A stretch of DNA of 32,632 nt from Puniceicoccales bacterium. GTDB taxonomy: Bacteria; Verrucomicrobiota; Verrucomicrobiia; Opitutales; JAIRKQ01. This document shows positions 1 through 7,300 of the stretch, piece by piece. Under the pieces are notes generated by a model. It did no database searches, was not told the DNA's origin, and was given only the letters and a program-made list of their open reading frames with translations. How positions within the stretch are numbered: position 1 is the first letter of the stretch; each line of letters starts with the position of its first letter. The DNA lies in contig JAIRMM010000029.1 in the NCBI GenBank assembly GCA_031258695.1, positions 1 to 32,632 of the forward strand, in the 5' to 3' direction. Made by a program: the position numbers and the translations under genes.

Positions 1-378
1 TTGCTCGATCATAACAAACTGGCCTGCCTAGACCTAGATGCCAACGAGGCTAAAGAGATTGTCCTAGACTTGGCAAAGGCTGGAGAATATGGTGGATACT
101 GTTTGATGCGATTGCTTGAGTGTAACAAACTGGACAACCTTCCAGTTTTAGAAACCGTAGAGGCCAAAGAGCTTGTTCTAGAATTGGCCAAAATTGAAAA
201 GGGCGGCGTGGACTGTTTAAGACAGTTGATCCAATATGACAAATTACAAAACTCCAAGCTGAAGGGTATAAACAATCCCGCAGACGTCAAAGCGAAATCC
301 TTGAAACTGCTCGGGGAAAAACCACCCAACGTAAAGGGATTAATAAGCCTCCTGGACCCCCAGATTCAGGACTCATAA
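1..378 (+). CDS. C-terminal end of a repeat-containing protein (partial)
   Basis: The reading frame is open from the first base of the window, so the true start lies upstream. About 125 residues are visible before a TAA stop. Two and a half copies of a degenerate repeat of 37-38 residues can be read. Each has an N/DKL motif (residues 5-7, 42-44, 80-82), then an acidic stretch, then an A-K-E-hydrophobic-V-L-hydrophobic-LAK helix and a Gly-rich turn before a C-L-hydrophobic-R/Q helix. Two helices per repeat suggest an alpha-solenoid. I do not recognise the family. The protein is soluble-looking, with no membrane segment in the visible part. It converges on the CoA-transferase gene, with 71 bases between the stops. 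Confidence 0.6.
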   Translation: MLDHNKLACLDLDANEAKEIVLDLAKAGEYGGYCLMRLLECNKLDNLPVLETVEAKELVLELAKIEKGGVDCLRQLIQYDKLQNSKLKGINNPADVKAKSLKLLGEKPPNVKGLISLLDPQIQDS

Positions 379-406
379 ATTTGGTAAAAAAAGAACAAGG
401 ACAGGT

Positions 407-438
407 GGCAAAGAAGAAGGTTTGCCCAATGCTTTTTT
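407..438 (+). terminator. possible weak terminator between convergent genes
   Basis: GGCAAA (407-412) pairs with TTTGCC (421-426) across an 8-base loop, and a run of six T follows at 433-438. The stem is only 6 bp and the T-run starts 6 bases after it, so this is a weak candidate. It sits between the converging repeat-protein and CoA-transferase genes. Confidence 0.25.
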
Positions 439-449
439 GGGGCCCTAAC

Positions 450-1964
450 CTACATGTTCCAATTCGTTTTGCGCATGTCCCCTTCGGAGGCAAAGGCTTC
501 GTACATTTTGAAAGCGTTCGCCGGAGAAAATGGAATGTGTCCCCCACTGGCCATGGATAGGTATTTTCCGAGCAAGTCTTTGTAATCTGGGTGGACGCAA
601 TTGTTGATAATTTCTTGGGCTCGCCGGCGAGGGTCTTTTCCCCGCAGATCCGCTATGCCGTATTCGGTTACCAAAATTTTTACGGAATGTTCCGAGTGGT
701 CCACATGGCTACAAAAAGGCACAATGGCACTAATTTTGCCATCCTTTGCCGTGGATTTACATGCAAAGATGGAAATTTGCGAATTCCTGGCGAAGTCGGC
801 AGACCCTCCCACTCCATTTACCACGTTGCTTCCCAAAACATGGGTACTGTTGACATTGCCGCAAATGTCAACTTCTAGGGCTGTATTTATTGAGACAAGT
901 CCAAGGCGTAGAATGATTTCTGGATGATTGGATATTTCCTGGGTCCTCAAAATTAAATGTGTCTTAAAAAAGTCATAGTTGTCGTAGATTTCACCGAGGC
1001 ATTCCGGAGTCATGGTTAAAGCTGCCCCGCTTGCAAACAATAGGCTGCCAGACTTTATGGCTTCTAGGATGGAATCTTGCAGGACTTCGGAATACATCGT
1101 GTAGGGTGTAATCGATGTCTCTGCCGATATTGCCTTTAATACGGAATTTGCCACATTGCCTACCCCTGACTGGATTGGAAATGGCGGAAGAATGCGGCCG
1201 CTACGAATTTCATTGGATAGAAATTTCGCAATATGCTCCCCAATGCGGTCGGTGTCCCTATCTGAACTTGAAAACGCCTTTACCTGGTCGGGAATGTTGG
1301 TTCGGACGATGCCGATAATCTTGGCCGGATCGATTTTTATCGTTTCCGTGCCGATTCTGTCTCGAATGGTTACCAATGGAATTGGTCTGGTGTGGGGAGC
1401 CAATTCTGTCTCGTAAATATCATGTAACCCACGGATTTTTTTCGGATGATATTCGTTCAATTCGACCACTATTTTTTTTGCATGGCGACAAAAGGTCGGG
1501 GCCACTCCCAGGGCAGTAGTAAAAAGAATTTCCCCGGAATCGGAAATGTCAGCCGCTTCCACGATGGCTAAGTCTATTTCACCAAACATTTTCTGTTTTA
1601 CCTGCTGGGCATAGTGGGAAATGTGTATGTCGCAATAGTGTACATTGCCTCCATTTATTAGATTGCGAATATTGGAATCCGATTGGTATGGGACCCTAGA
1701 AATTATCGCATCCGCCCGTGCCAAGACTCCGTCGACGGAGTCCCCCGTTGATGCTCCGGTCAAAACATGGATCTTGAATGGTCTGCCGGCAGCATGTTCT
1801 TCTTCTGCTTTCCTAGCGATGGCGGAAGCACTAAGCTTGGGGGTACCGGCAGGCGTAAACCCACCGAAGGCGATGCAATCCCCATTTTTTACAGAGTTCG
1901 CCACATCATTCGTTGTTATTTCTCTCATGGCGATGGGTATATCCTGGATTTTTACTCTTGTCAC
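450..1964 (-). CDS. succinate/acetate CoA-transferase (acetyl-CoA hydrolase/transferase family)
   Basis: This 504-residue protein matches the length of bacterial succinyl-CoA:acetate CoA-transferases (AarC/Cat1 type). Such enzymes move CoA between succinyl- or acetyl-CoA and a free acid, linking the TCA cycle to acetate metabolism. The N-terminal half has the GDCIAFGGFT-x-AGTPK motif (residues 28-43). The catalytic glutamate is expected in the YSEVLQD motif (Glu293, next to Glu294 of AarC), and the glycine-rich GVGGSADF segment (384-391) is present. The start used is GTG with a poor ribosome site. An internal ATG at 1928 is possible, but the longer form aligns better with the family N-terminus. 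Exact substrate preference cannot be read from sequence. Confidence 0.9.
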   Translation of the reverse strand: MTRVKIQDIPIAMREITTNDVANSVKNGDCIAFGGFTPAGTPKLSASAIARKAEEEHAAGRPFKIHVLTGASTGDSVDGVLARADAIISRVPYQSDSNIRNLINGGNVHYCDIHISHYAQQVKQKMFGEIDLAIVEAADISDSGEILFTTALGVAPTFCRHAKKIVVELNEYHPKKIRGLHDIYETELAPHTRPIPLVTIRDRIGTETIKIDPAKIIGIVRTNIPDQVKAFSSSDRDTDRIGEHIAKFLSNEIRSGRILPPFPIQSGVGNVANSVLKAISAETSITPYTMYSEVLQDSILEAIKSGSLLFASGAALTMTPECLGEIYDNYDFFKTHLILRTQEISNHPEIILRLGLVSINTALEVDICGNVNSTHVLGSNVVNGVGGSADFARNSQISIFACKSTAKDGKISAIVPFCSHVDHSEHSVKILVTEYGIADLRGKDPRRRAQEIINNCVHPDYKDLLGKYLSMASGGHIPFSPANAFKMYEAFASEGDMRKTNWNM

Positions 1965-1994
1965 TCTTTTTCGTAAAAATTCTAAAAATATAAT

Positions 1995-3101
1995 TTATCT
2001 ATTGAATCGAAAAACGGTGATGTCTCCATCTTGGAATAGGTATTCCTTCCCTTCCAGGCGAATTTTCCCAGCATCCCGTGCGCCCGCCCATCCGTGGTGG
2101 GAGACAAACTCATCATAGTCAATTACTTCAGCTTTTATGAAGCCAGCTTCGAAATCTCCGTGTATGATTCCAGCACACTGGGGCGCTTTCAACCCCTTTC
2201 GAAATGTCCATGCCCGGGTCTCATCCACGCCGGTCGTAAAAAAAGAAGCGAGGTCCAATAGGGAATAAACATTGCGTATTAGCTGGGAGACTCCGCTGTG
2301 TTCAACGCCATATTCTCCTAAAAATTTTTCCGCTTCTTCGGGAGAAAAATCACACATGTCCGACTCCATTTGCGCACATATTACGCAACTCGACGCGTTA
2401 CCATATTGCCTAGCATAGGAGTTTACCGCTTCGACAAATTTATTATTTTCCACGCCTGCGACCAGGTCATTTTCACTAACATTGCACACAAAAAGCACCG
2501 ATTTGGATGTTAGTAAATTGAACATTTTCACGCGCAACGCCGTATCGCTGTCGACTGCGAGGGATATGGCGGGGTTGCCCCCGTTGAGATGTTCCAATAG
2601 AAGGCGTAGCAATTCAACATTTTCCTTAGCTTCCTTGTCATTGCCTTTCGCTTTTTTTAAGTTTTTTTCAAGCTGATTCTCGATGGACTGCAAATCCGCC
2701 AACAGAAGTTCGGTATTGATAATGTCCATATCCCTTACGGGATCGACGTTCCCTGTGCTATGGGAAACATTTGAATCTTCAAAACAACGGACCACATGGA
2801 CTAGGGCGTCGACCTCACGGATGTTGGCCAAAAATTTATTCCCGAGACCTTCTCCCTTGCTTGCTCCTGCGACCAGGCCCGCTATATCAACGATTTCAAT
2901 GGCTGCCGGGATGATTTTTTTACTTTTTGATAATTCCGCCAATCGTTGCAACCGTCCATCGGGAACTTCTATTATTCCCACATTTGGATCGATGGTACAG
3001 AATGGATAGTTTTGTGCTTCCGCCTTCCTTGACCGTGTCAAAGCATTGAACAGCGTACTTTTCCCCACATTTGGAAGACCAACTATACCAGCCTGTAACA
3101 T
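1995..3101 (-). CDS. ychF: redox-regulated ATPase/GTPase YchF
   Basis: YchF (OLA1 family) is a ribosome-associated P-loop NTPase that prefers ATP in characterised members and affects translation and oxidative stress responses. The protein is 368 residues, close to the 363 of E. coli. It shows the P-loop GLPNVGKST (8-16), the G2/G3 region ending in DIAGLVAGASKGEGLGN, and the family-typical NVSE in place of NKxD. The C-terminal TGS-like region ends with the conserved stretch around DGDITVFRFN. ATG start. It lies 40 bases downstream of an unknown gene on the same strand, probably co-transcribed, and its upstream region contains one copy of a short direct repeat. Confidence 0.96.
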   Translation of the reverse strand: MLQAGIVGLPNVGKSTLFNALTRSRKAEAQNYPFCTIDPNVGIIEVPDGRLQRLAELSKSKKIIPAAIEIVDIAGLVAGASKGEGLGNKFLANIREVDALVHVVRCFEDSNVSHSTGNVDPVRDMDIINTELLLADLQSIENQLEKNLKKAKGNDKEAKENVELLRLLLEHLNGGNPAISLAVDSDTALRVKMFNLLTSKSVLFVCNVSENDLVAGVENNKFVEAVNSYARQYGNASSCVICAQMESDMCDFSPEEAEKFLGEYGVEHSGVSQLIRNVYSLLDLASFFTTGVDETRAWTFRKGLKAPQCAGIIHGDFEAGFIKAEVIDYDEFVSHHGWAGARDAGKIRLEGKEYLFQDGDITVFRFNR

Positions 3102-3105
3102 GTCA

Positions 3106-3177
3106 ATTGCAACGTCTCTGCGTCATTGGACGCAACTAAAATTAGGAGCCTTCATTGCAACGTTTTTCTGCGACATT
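3106..3177. repeat. short direct repeat between ychF and the gene upstream
   Basis: ATTGCAACGT-ctctgcgtCATT at 3106-3127 recurs as ATTGCAACGT-ttttctgcgaCATT at 3154-3177, 48 bases away in the same orientation. The first ten bases are identical, and the rest differs by one substitution and a two-base gap. One copy encodes the last residues of the unknown gene. The other sits just upstream of the ychF start codon. Confidence 0.55.
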
Positions 3178-3777
3178 ACATAGGGAAATGCTCTGCCATG
3201 CTAGTTCGCGTATGTCAAACAATGAAACGGCAAAATCATGGACAAAACCCTTCACCTTACCCTCAAAAAGTGGCAATTTTTTTAGGGAAAATATGGCATC
3301 ATTTATCGCTGCCATGACATTTTTGAAATGGCAGACGGCCAATACATATTCACAGGAATCAATGCTAGCAATCCCTCCGAACATTTCTTTCTGCATGGTA
3401 TTCATCATCTTTGCGAAATGCCAACAGACGGTAACTTCCAGGGGTTTCCACTCGGCAACAAGGATATCCCAGATTTTTTCCATGAAGAAAAATATGGCCT
3501 TTGATGCGATATAAACTGGATTTTTGTGAAAAGTTACAATTTCAACGCTACTACCGTTGTCCAATCTATTACTTGAAAAGATGATCTTTTTCCACTGCAT
3601 AGCAGCGAAAATCATATCGAGGTGATTGGAAATATGCCTAGATTCGACGAAAAGTTCAAAAAGCTTGCCGGTTTCTATGTCTATTGCGGCGAGGTAGGAA
3701 TGCCAGTCCTTTTCATTTAACGAAAAGGAATAACCTTCATTATTCTCATCCGATGGGAAATATTTTTCAAGATTCAT
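3142..3777 (-). CDS. hypothetical protein, 211 aa
   Basis: I do not recognise this protein. It is a soluble-looking mixed alpha/beta protein, rich in aromatic residues (many F and W) and with several cysteines. It has no signal peptide or convincing membrane helix. The ATG start has an AGG-type ribosome site about seven bases upstream (revcomp reads tcaggttattgg-ATG), which supports real translation. It precedes ychF by 40 bases on the same strand and so probably shares its transcript. The extreme C-terminus overlaps one copy of a short direct repeat, so the 3' end may have arisen by local duplication. Confidence 0.6.
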   Translation of the reverse strand: MNLEKYFPSDENNEGYSFSLNEKDWHSYLAAIDIETGKLFELFVESRHISNHLDMIFAAMQWKKIIFSSNRLDNGSSVEIVTFHKNPVYIASKAIFFFMEKIWDILVAEWKPLEVTVCWHFAKMMNTMQKEMFGGIASIDSCEYVLAVCHFKNVMAAINDAIFSLKKLPLFEGKVKGFVHDFAVSLFDIRELAWQSISLCNVAEKRCNEGS

Positions 3778-4008
3778 CCAATAACCTGACTATTCATAAT
3801 GAGAACTTTCGCGCTTTTAGCAATAAAATTAAATTCAAATATCTTTTTGTAACCATTGAAATCCTAGGAAGGCCACCGGGAAAGGCGTACGAATCCATTA
3901 TTCGGTGGGATTTTAGTGGGATTTAAAAATTTTTTTAAATTTTATGACACATTTTTGCCTTACATTTACGAATATTCAAATCTTGCCGGTTAGGGGAAAC
4001 TTTCTACC

Positions 4009-4749
4009 ATGGGATCCATGGAAATTCCCCTAGATCTCAGCATCGGTGAACTTATTAGTCGCCCCAATCGATTTATTTTTGAAGGAATGGTTGATGGGCG
4101 GTCGCAACGATGGCATTGCCCGGTGACGGGAAAGATCGGGAAGGTGGACAATTTCCAGGGGATGCCATGCCTGTTTACGCCGGCAGCCAATGTGGAAAAA
4201 CGAAGAACCCAGGGAACCGTTGAAGCTATTTCGCTGAATCGTGGAAAGGATTGGATCGGTATTAATCAGAATCGTATCAATGGATGGATTGAGTCTCTGC
4301 TACGCCAAAATGCCCTATCCGCCATGATCAACACGGAAGGATGTTCCATATGCCACGAGGTTAGGGTAGGAGACTCCCGCATTGATATTATGGTGGACAA
4401 TGGGGGAATGTACACCTTCCTAGAACTTAAAACTCCCATCCATGATTTGCTGTTATCTTCCGGAGATACTTTCTCCCGGCCATCATCGGAATCATACTTC
4501 GACCGAGGATTACGGCATTTTAAAACGCTTGCTAATTTAGCCCAGGAAGGACATCGGTCCATTGTCGCCCTTTGCTTTATGTACGATGCCGTGCCCTTTG
4601 ATCCACCGGAACGGGATAAATGGAATGCCAAAATTATTGATACCATTAGGGAAGCCACTGCCAATGGGGTGGAGACCTGGCAAATCAACCTTAAAATTTC
4701 TCAACATTCCCTGGCAGTTAGCCTATGCATGCAGACATTCGCAGCCTAG
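4009..4749 (+). CDS. sfsA: SfsA family protein (DNA/RNA nuclease-fold)
   Basis: This is a 246-residue SfsA-like protein, originally named for sugar fermentation stimulation in E. coli. The family has an OB-like N-terminal part and a PD-(D/E)xK nuclease-like core. Visible signatures are HCPVTGKIG (N-terminal HCPNTG motif), the SRIDIMV strand, and ELK in TFLELKTPI (catalytic-core E-x-K). RGLRHFKTLANLAQEGHR follows, then a C-terminal GVETW. The usual FPDAxTxRGxKH is altered, and the typical EVK reads ELK. Start ATG 4009 has AGGGGAA 10 bases upstream; a second ATG at 4018 is also usable. It converges on ftsY, with stop codons overlapping at 4746-4749. Confidence 0.88.
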   Translation: MGSMEIPLDLSIGELISRPNRFIFEGMVDGRSQRWHCPVTGKIGKVDNFQGMPCLFTPAANVEKRRTQGTVEAISLNRGKDWIGINQNRINGWIESLLRQNALSAMINTEGCSICHEVRVGDSRIDIMVDNGGMYTFLELKTPIHDLLLSSGDTFSRPSSESYFDRGLRHFKTLANLAQEGHRSIVALCFMYDAVPFDPPERDKWNAKIIDTIREATANGVETWQINLKISQHSLAVSLCMQTFAA

Positions 4750-5672
4750 CCATGGGATTTTTGCAAATTATCGGGGGGAAATAATCTGTGGATGTAGTTT
4801 TCGATGGAAAACTGTTCCAGTGAGTCGGGGGTTTCGCCTGTCCCGATGAAATAGATTGGGATGTGAAGTTTTTTATAGGCTCCGACGAGCGTGCCACCGG
4901 CGCTGGTCCCATCAAGCTTTGCCATAATTAGGCCCGTAAGTCCAATTTCAGCGTGGAAGGTTTTAGCAGATTCTATGGTATTGCTCCCTATCGCACTGTC
5001 TAGGACCAGCCAGACGTTGGGAACCAAATCGGGATTTGATTTTTTTAAAACTCGGAAAATTTTTTGCAATTCTGCCATCAGGTTGGATTTGACATGGAGC
5101 CTGCCAGCAGTGTCTAAAATTAGGATGTCTTTTCCCCGGGCAATTGCCGCTTTGTAGGCATCAAAAGCGACGGCGGCAGGGTCCGCTCCATGTTGGCTTG
5201 AAACAACCTCAACGGATAATTTTGATCCCCAGGAGTTTAACTGTTCATTGGCGGCAGCACGGAATGTATCGCAGGAACCGAGCATGACGTCTTTACCGGC
5301 AGTTTTGTAAAAATGAGCCAATTTAGCGGCGGTGGTCGTCTTCCCAACACCATTGGCCCCAACCAGGCAAATAACCTGTGGTCTTTGCTCGCCAATGTTT
5401 AGGGATGCCTCCGACCCTTCCAGGTTTCTTTTCAAGACCATGGACACGATGTGGATGATATTTTCCCTTCGCAGTTCCCTATCATGCCTTAGGGCAGATT
5501 TTATTTCATCGATGATTTCGGGGGTGATTTCCGTGCCAAAATCGGCATCATAGAGCACGTTTTCGATGTTTTTTATCGACTCTTTGTCGACGGTGTAGGG
5601 AATAATTAGGCGGAAAAACTTTTTAGCCGTGTCCTTGGCGGACCTGGAAAATTTTTTCAAAAAATTGAACAT
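4746..5672 (-). CDS. ftsY: signal recognition particle receptor FtsY
   Basis: FtsY docks SRP-ribosome complexes at the inner membrane for co-translational insertion. At 308 residues it is the short form without a long acidic A domain; a basic amphipathic N-terminus (residues 1-20) likely serves as membrane anchor. The N domain is followed by the G domain with GANGVGKTTT (105-114), DTFRAAANEQL, DTAGR (187-191) and AKLDGTSAGG. The usual DATTGQNA loop reads DSAIGSNT, a notable deviation. ATG start with AGGA six bases upstream. A tiny ORF ends eight bases before this start, its TAG overlapping the ribosome site. Its stop overlaps that of convergent sfsA by 4 bases. Confidence 0.97.
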   Translation of the reverse strand: MFNFLKKFSRSAKDTAKKFFRLIIPYTVDKESIKNIENVLYDADFGTEITPEIIDEIKSALRHDRELRRENIIHIVSMVLKRNLEGSEASLNIGEQRPQVICLVGANGVGKTTTAAKLAHFYKTAGKDVMLGSCDTFRAAANEQLNSWGSKLSVEVVSSQHGADPAAVAFDAYKAAIARGKDILILDTAGRLHVKSNLMAELQKIFRVLKKSNPDLVPNVWLVLDSAIGSNTIESAKTFHAEIGLTGLIMAKLDGTSAGGTLVGAYKKLHIPIYFIGTGETPDSLEQFSIENYIHRLFPPDNLQKSHG

Positions 5673-5679
5673 GCTTGTC

Positions 5680-5748
5680 CTATAAAACCAAAAAGAACCC
5701 GGAACTGCAAGAAATTAAAAAACCTATCAGAATGATAGCCAGGGCCAT
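5680..5748 (-). CDS. putative 22-residue membrane peptide / leader ORF upstream of ftsY
   Basis: A 22-codon ORF begins at ATG 5748 with a strong ribosome site (GGAGGTGGAG, then six bases, then ATG). It ends with TAG eight bases before the ftsY start, and that TAG lies in the ftsY ribosome-binding sequence TAGGAC. The peptide starts MALAIILIGFLISC and is almost entirely hydrophobic; LISC resembles a lipobox. It could be a small membrane protein, a translationally coupled leader, or chance. Supporting it are the SD sequence and the coupling geometry. Against it are its size and the lack of a known relative. A terminator-like hairpin lies inside its codons. Confidence 0.4.
   Translation of the reverse strand: MALAIILIGFLISCSSGFFLVL
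5717..5738 (-). terminator. terminator-like hairpin inside the ftsY leader
   Basis: On the minus strand CTATCA-TTC-TGATAG forms a perfect 6-bp hairpin, followed by one G and then six T (complement of 5717-5722). It lies 45-66 bases upstream of the ftsY start, inside the small leader ORF. The stem has only two G-C pairs, so termination would be weak. Its place between the only possible upstream promoter region and ftsY suggests attenuation more than a gene-end terminator. Confidence 0.35.
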
Positions 5749-5927
5749 TTGGTTCTCCACCTCCAGGATTTGATCGGTATCGGGCCATTCGGCGAGAACT
5801 AGATGGCCCCGGGTGGACAGCTAGCAAATAGAGGATTGGTGTCCAAAAGACAAAAATGGAAAATCCTTTCGGAAGAAATTATCCCAGAAAAGTTTTGGGA
5901 AATGGGATGACATTTTGTAAACAATTC

Positions 5928-5956
5928 TTGACAAGGGATGGGATTAGTTTTTGTTT
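5928..5956 (+). promoter_or_regulatory. candidate promoter for rpsP operon
   Basis: A perfect TTGACA (5928-5933) is followed 17 bases later by TTGTTT (5951-5956), a poor -10. It is placed 20-48 bases before the rpsP ATG in a divergent intergenic region. The -35 is the only strong element. Confidence 0.35.
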
Positions 5957-5975
5957 CTGCTGTAGTTGAAAATAT

Positions 5976-6236
5976 ATGGCGTTGAAAATTAGATTGCAAA
6001 GGCGAGGGAATAGAAATCGCCCCGTGTATAAAATTGTTGTGGCGGAAAGCACAAGCCGTCGCGATGGAAAGTTTGTTGAGGCCATAGGGAATTATGATCC
6101 CAATGCCCGTGGTAATACTCCGGCGTTGGCTTTAGTTTTGGACCGTGCGGATTACTGGATGAGCGTGGGAGCTAAACCAACGGACACGGTAAAATCCCTA
6201 ATAAAAAAAGCTAGGGAAGTTCAAATTTCTGCATAA
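5976..6236 (+). CDS. rpsP: 30S ribosomal protein S16
   Basis: bS16 is a small-subunit protein needed for 30S assembly. The 86 residues are full length and begin MALKIRLQRRGNRNRPVYKIVV, followed by the DGKFVE-x-IGNYDP motif and the C-terminal helix that starts DRADYWMSVGAKPTDTV. It is first in an rpsP-trmD-rplS cluster, a gene order conserved widely in bacteria, with 13 bases to trmD. The start codon is the first ATG after the divergent ftsY promoter region; no clear SD precedes it. Confidence 0.98.
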   Translation: MALKIRLQRRGNRNRPVYKIVVAESTSRRDGKFVEAIGNYDPNARGNTPALALVLDRADYWMSVGAKPTDTVKSLIKKAREVQISA

Positions 6237-6249
6237 AATTTGGTGGGCT

Positions 6250-6924
6250 ATGCTAAGGTTCGATTGTTTGTCATTGTTTCCTGAAATGCTGAATGGGTTT
6301 GTATCCTGCAGCATCATAGGTCGTGCCATACAAAACGGGTTGGCAATGGTTTGCCTTCATAATTTGCGCAATTGGGCGACGGATAAACATAGCCTAGCGG
6401 ATGATAGTCCGTTTGGTGGAGGTTCGGGCATGGTGATGAAGCCGGAACCAATTTTCGCAGCGGTTGAAACGTTGCGGAGTGAACATTCTAGGGTGATATT
6501 TTTGTGCCCCGATGGGGAAATTTTTAATTCTAACATGGCCCAAAAACTATCCCGGGAAGAACATTTAATATTATTGTCGGGGCACTATGAAGGCATCGAC
6601 GAGCGGGTTAGGGAATTTTTGGTCGACGGAGAAATTTCCATAGGGGACTATGTTTTAACCAATGGTACGCTAGCGTCAGCGGTTTTAATGGATGCCGTTA
6701 TTCGGCAGATACCAGGGGTTTTGGGAGGTGACGACTCACTGAACCAGGATAGTTTTAGCGATGGACTGCTATCTTTTCCGCAATATACACGCCCTGCCGA
6801 ATTTCGCGGGATGTCAGTTCCCGATGTTCTTTTATCGGGAAACCACGCCGAAATTGCCAAGTGGCGCCAAAGTCAACGGTCGCTGCGAACCAGAAAACGC
6901 AGGCCAGATTTAATAAAAGAGTAA
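6250..6924 (+). CDS. trmD: tRNA (guanine37-N1)-methyltransferase TrmD
   Basis: TrmD methylates G37 of tRNAs that have G at position 36, preventing +1 frameshifting. The protein is 224 residues, slightly shorter than the usual 240 or so. Visible are FGGGSGMVMKPEP, LLSGHYEGIDERV and the trefoil-knot AdoMet site SIGDYVLTNGTLA, followed by IPGVLG and the catalytic-domain end at RGM-x-VPDVLLSGNH. A GGTGGG ribosome site precedes the ATG. It sits between rpsP and rplS in the classical order; rplS begins nine bases after its stop. Confidence 0.97.
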   Translation: MLRFDCLSLFPEMLNGFVSCSIIGRAIQNGLAMVCLHNLRNWATDKHSLADDSPFGGGSGMVMKPEPIFAAVETLRSEHSRVIFLCPDGEIFNSNMAQKLSREEHLILLSGHYEGIDERVREFLVDGEISIGDYVLTNGTLASAVLMDAVIRQIPGVLGGDDSLNQDSFSDGLLSFPQYTRPAEFRGMSVPDVLLSGNHAEIAKWRQSQRSLRTRKRRPDLIKE

Positions 6925-6933
6925 GGATTTGAA

Positions 6934-7281
6934 ATGAATCGAGAAATAGAAGAAGTTGTTACTGGAAATCAGATCAAAAAGGATCGGGATGTCTTCAAGG
7001 TGGGGGATGCCGTCAGTGTTCATACAATCGTAAAGGAAGGCGACAAAGAAAGAATTCAGGTATTTTCTGGCATTGTGATCGCTCGCCGGGGTTCGGGGAT
7101 CAACCAAACATTTGTGGTCAGAAAGATTTCATACGGTGAAGGTGTGGAGCGCATATTTAATCTAAATTCACCGTTTATTTCGAAAATCACGGTGGATCGT
7201 GTGAGCAAAGTCTTACGTTCAAAACTCTATTACATGCGTAAAAGGGAAGGCAAAAGTGCTATGAAGGTCCAGGAGGGTTAG
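6934..7281 (+). CDS. rplS: 50S ribosomal protein L19
   Basis: bL19 lies at the 30S-50S interface. The 115-residue protein has the family sequence GDAVSVHTIVKEGDKERIQ-x-FSGIVIARRGSG and then TF-x-VRKISYGEGVERIF. The C-terminal strand is VLRSKLYYMR. ATG start with AGGA upstream (gtaaggatttgaa-ATG). It is the last classical member of the rpsP-trmD-rplS cluster and is followed by gltX after 19 bases, so gltX is likely co-transcribed. Confidence 0.98.
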   Translation: MNREIEEVVTGNQIKKDRDVFKVGDAVSVHTIVKEGDKERIQVFSGIVIARRGSGINQTFVVRKISYGEGVERIFNLNSPFISKITVDRVSKVLRSKLYYMRKREGKSAMKVQEG

Positions 7282-7300
7282 TTGAAAATAATTTTCGCAG

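Noticed and set aside
5735..5756. 17-base similarity to 28291-28309 (AGAAC-C/T-AAATGGCCCTG on the minus strand)
   Set aside because: A single match of this length is expected by chance in a window of this size, and the flanks do not align.
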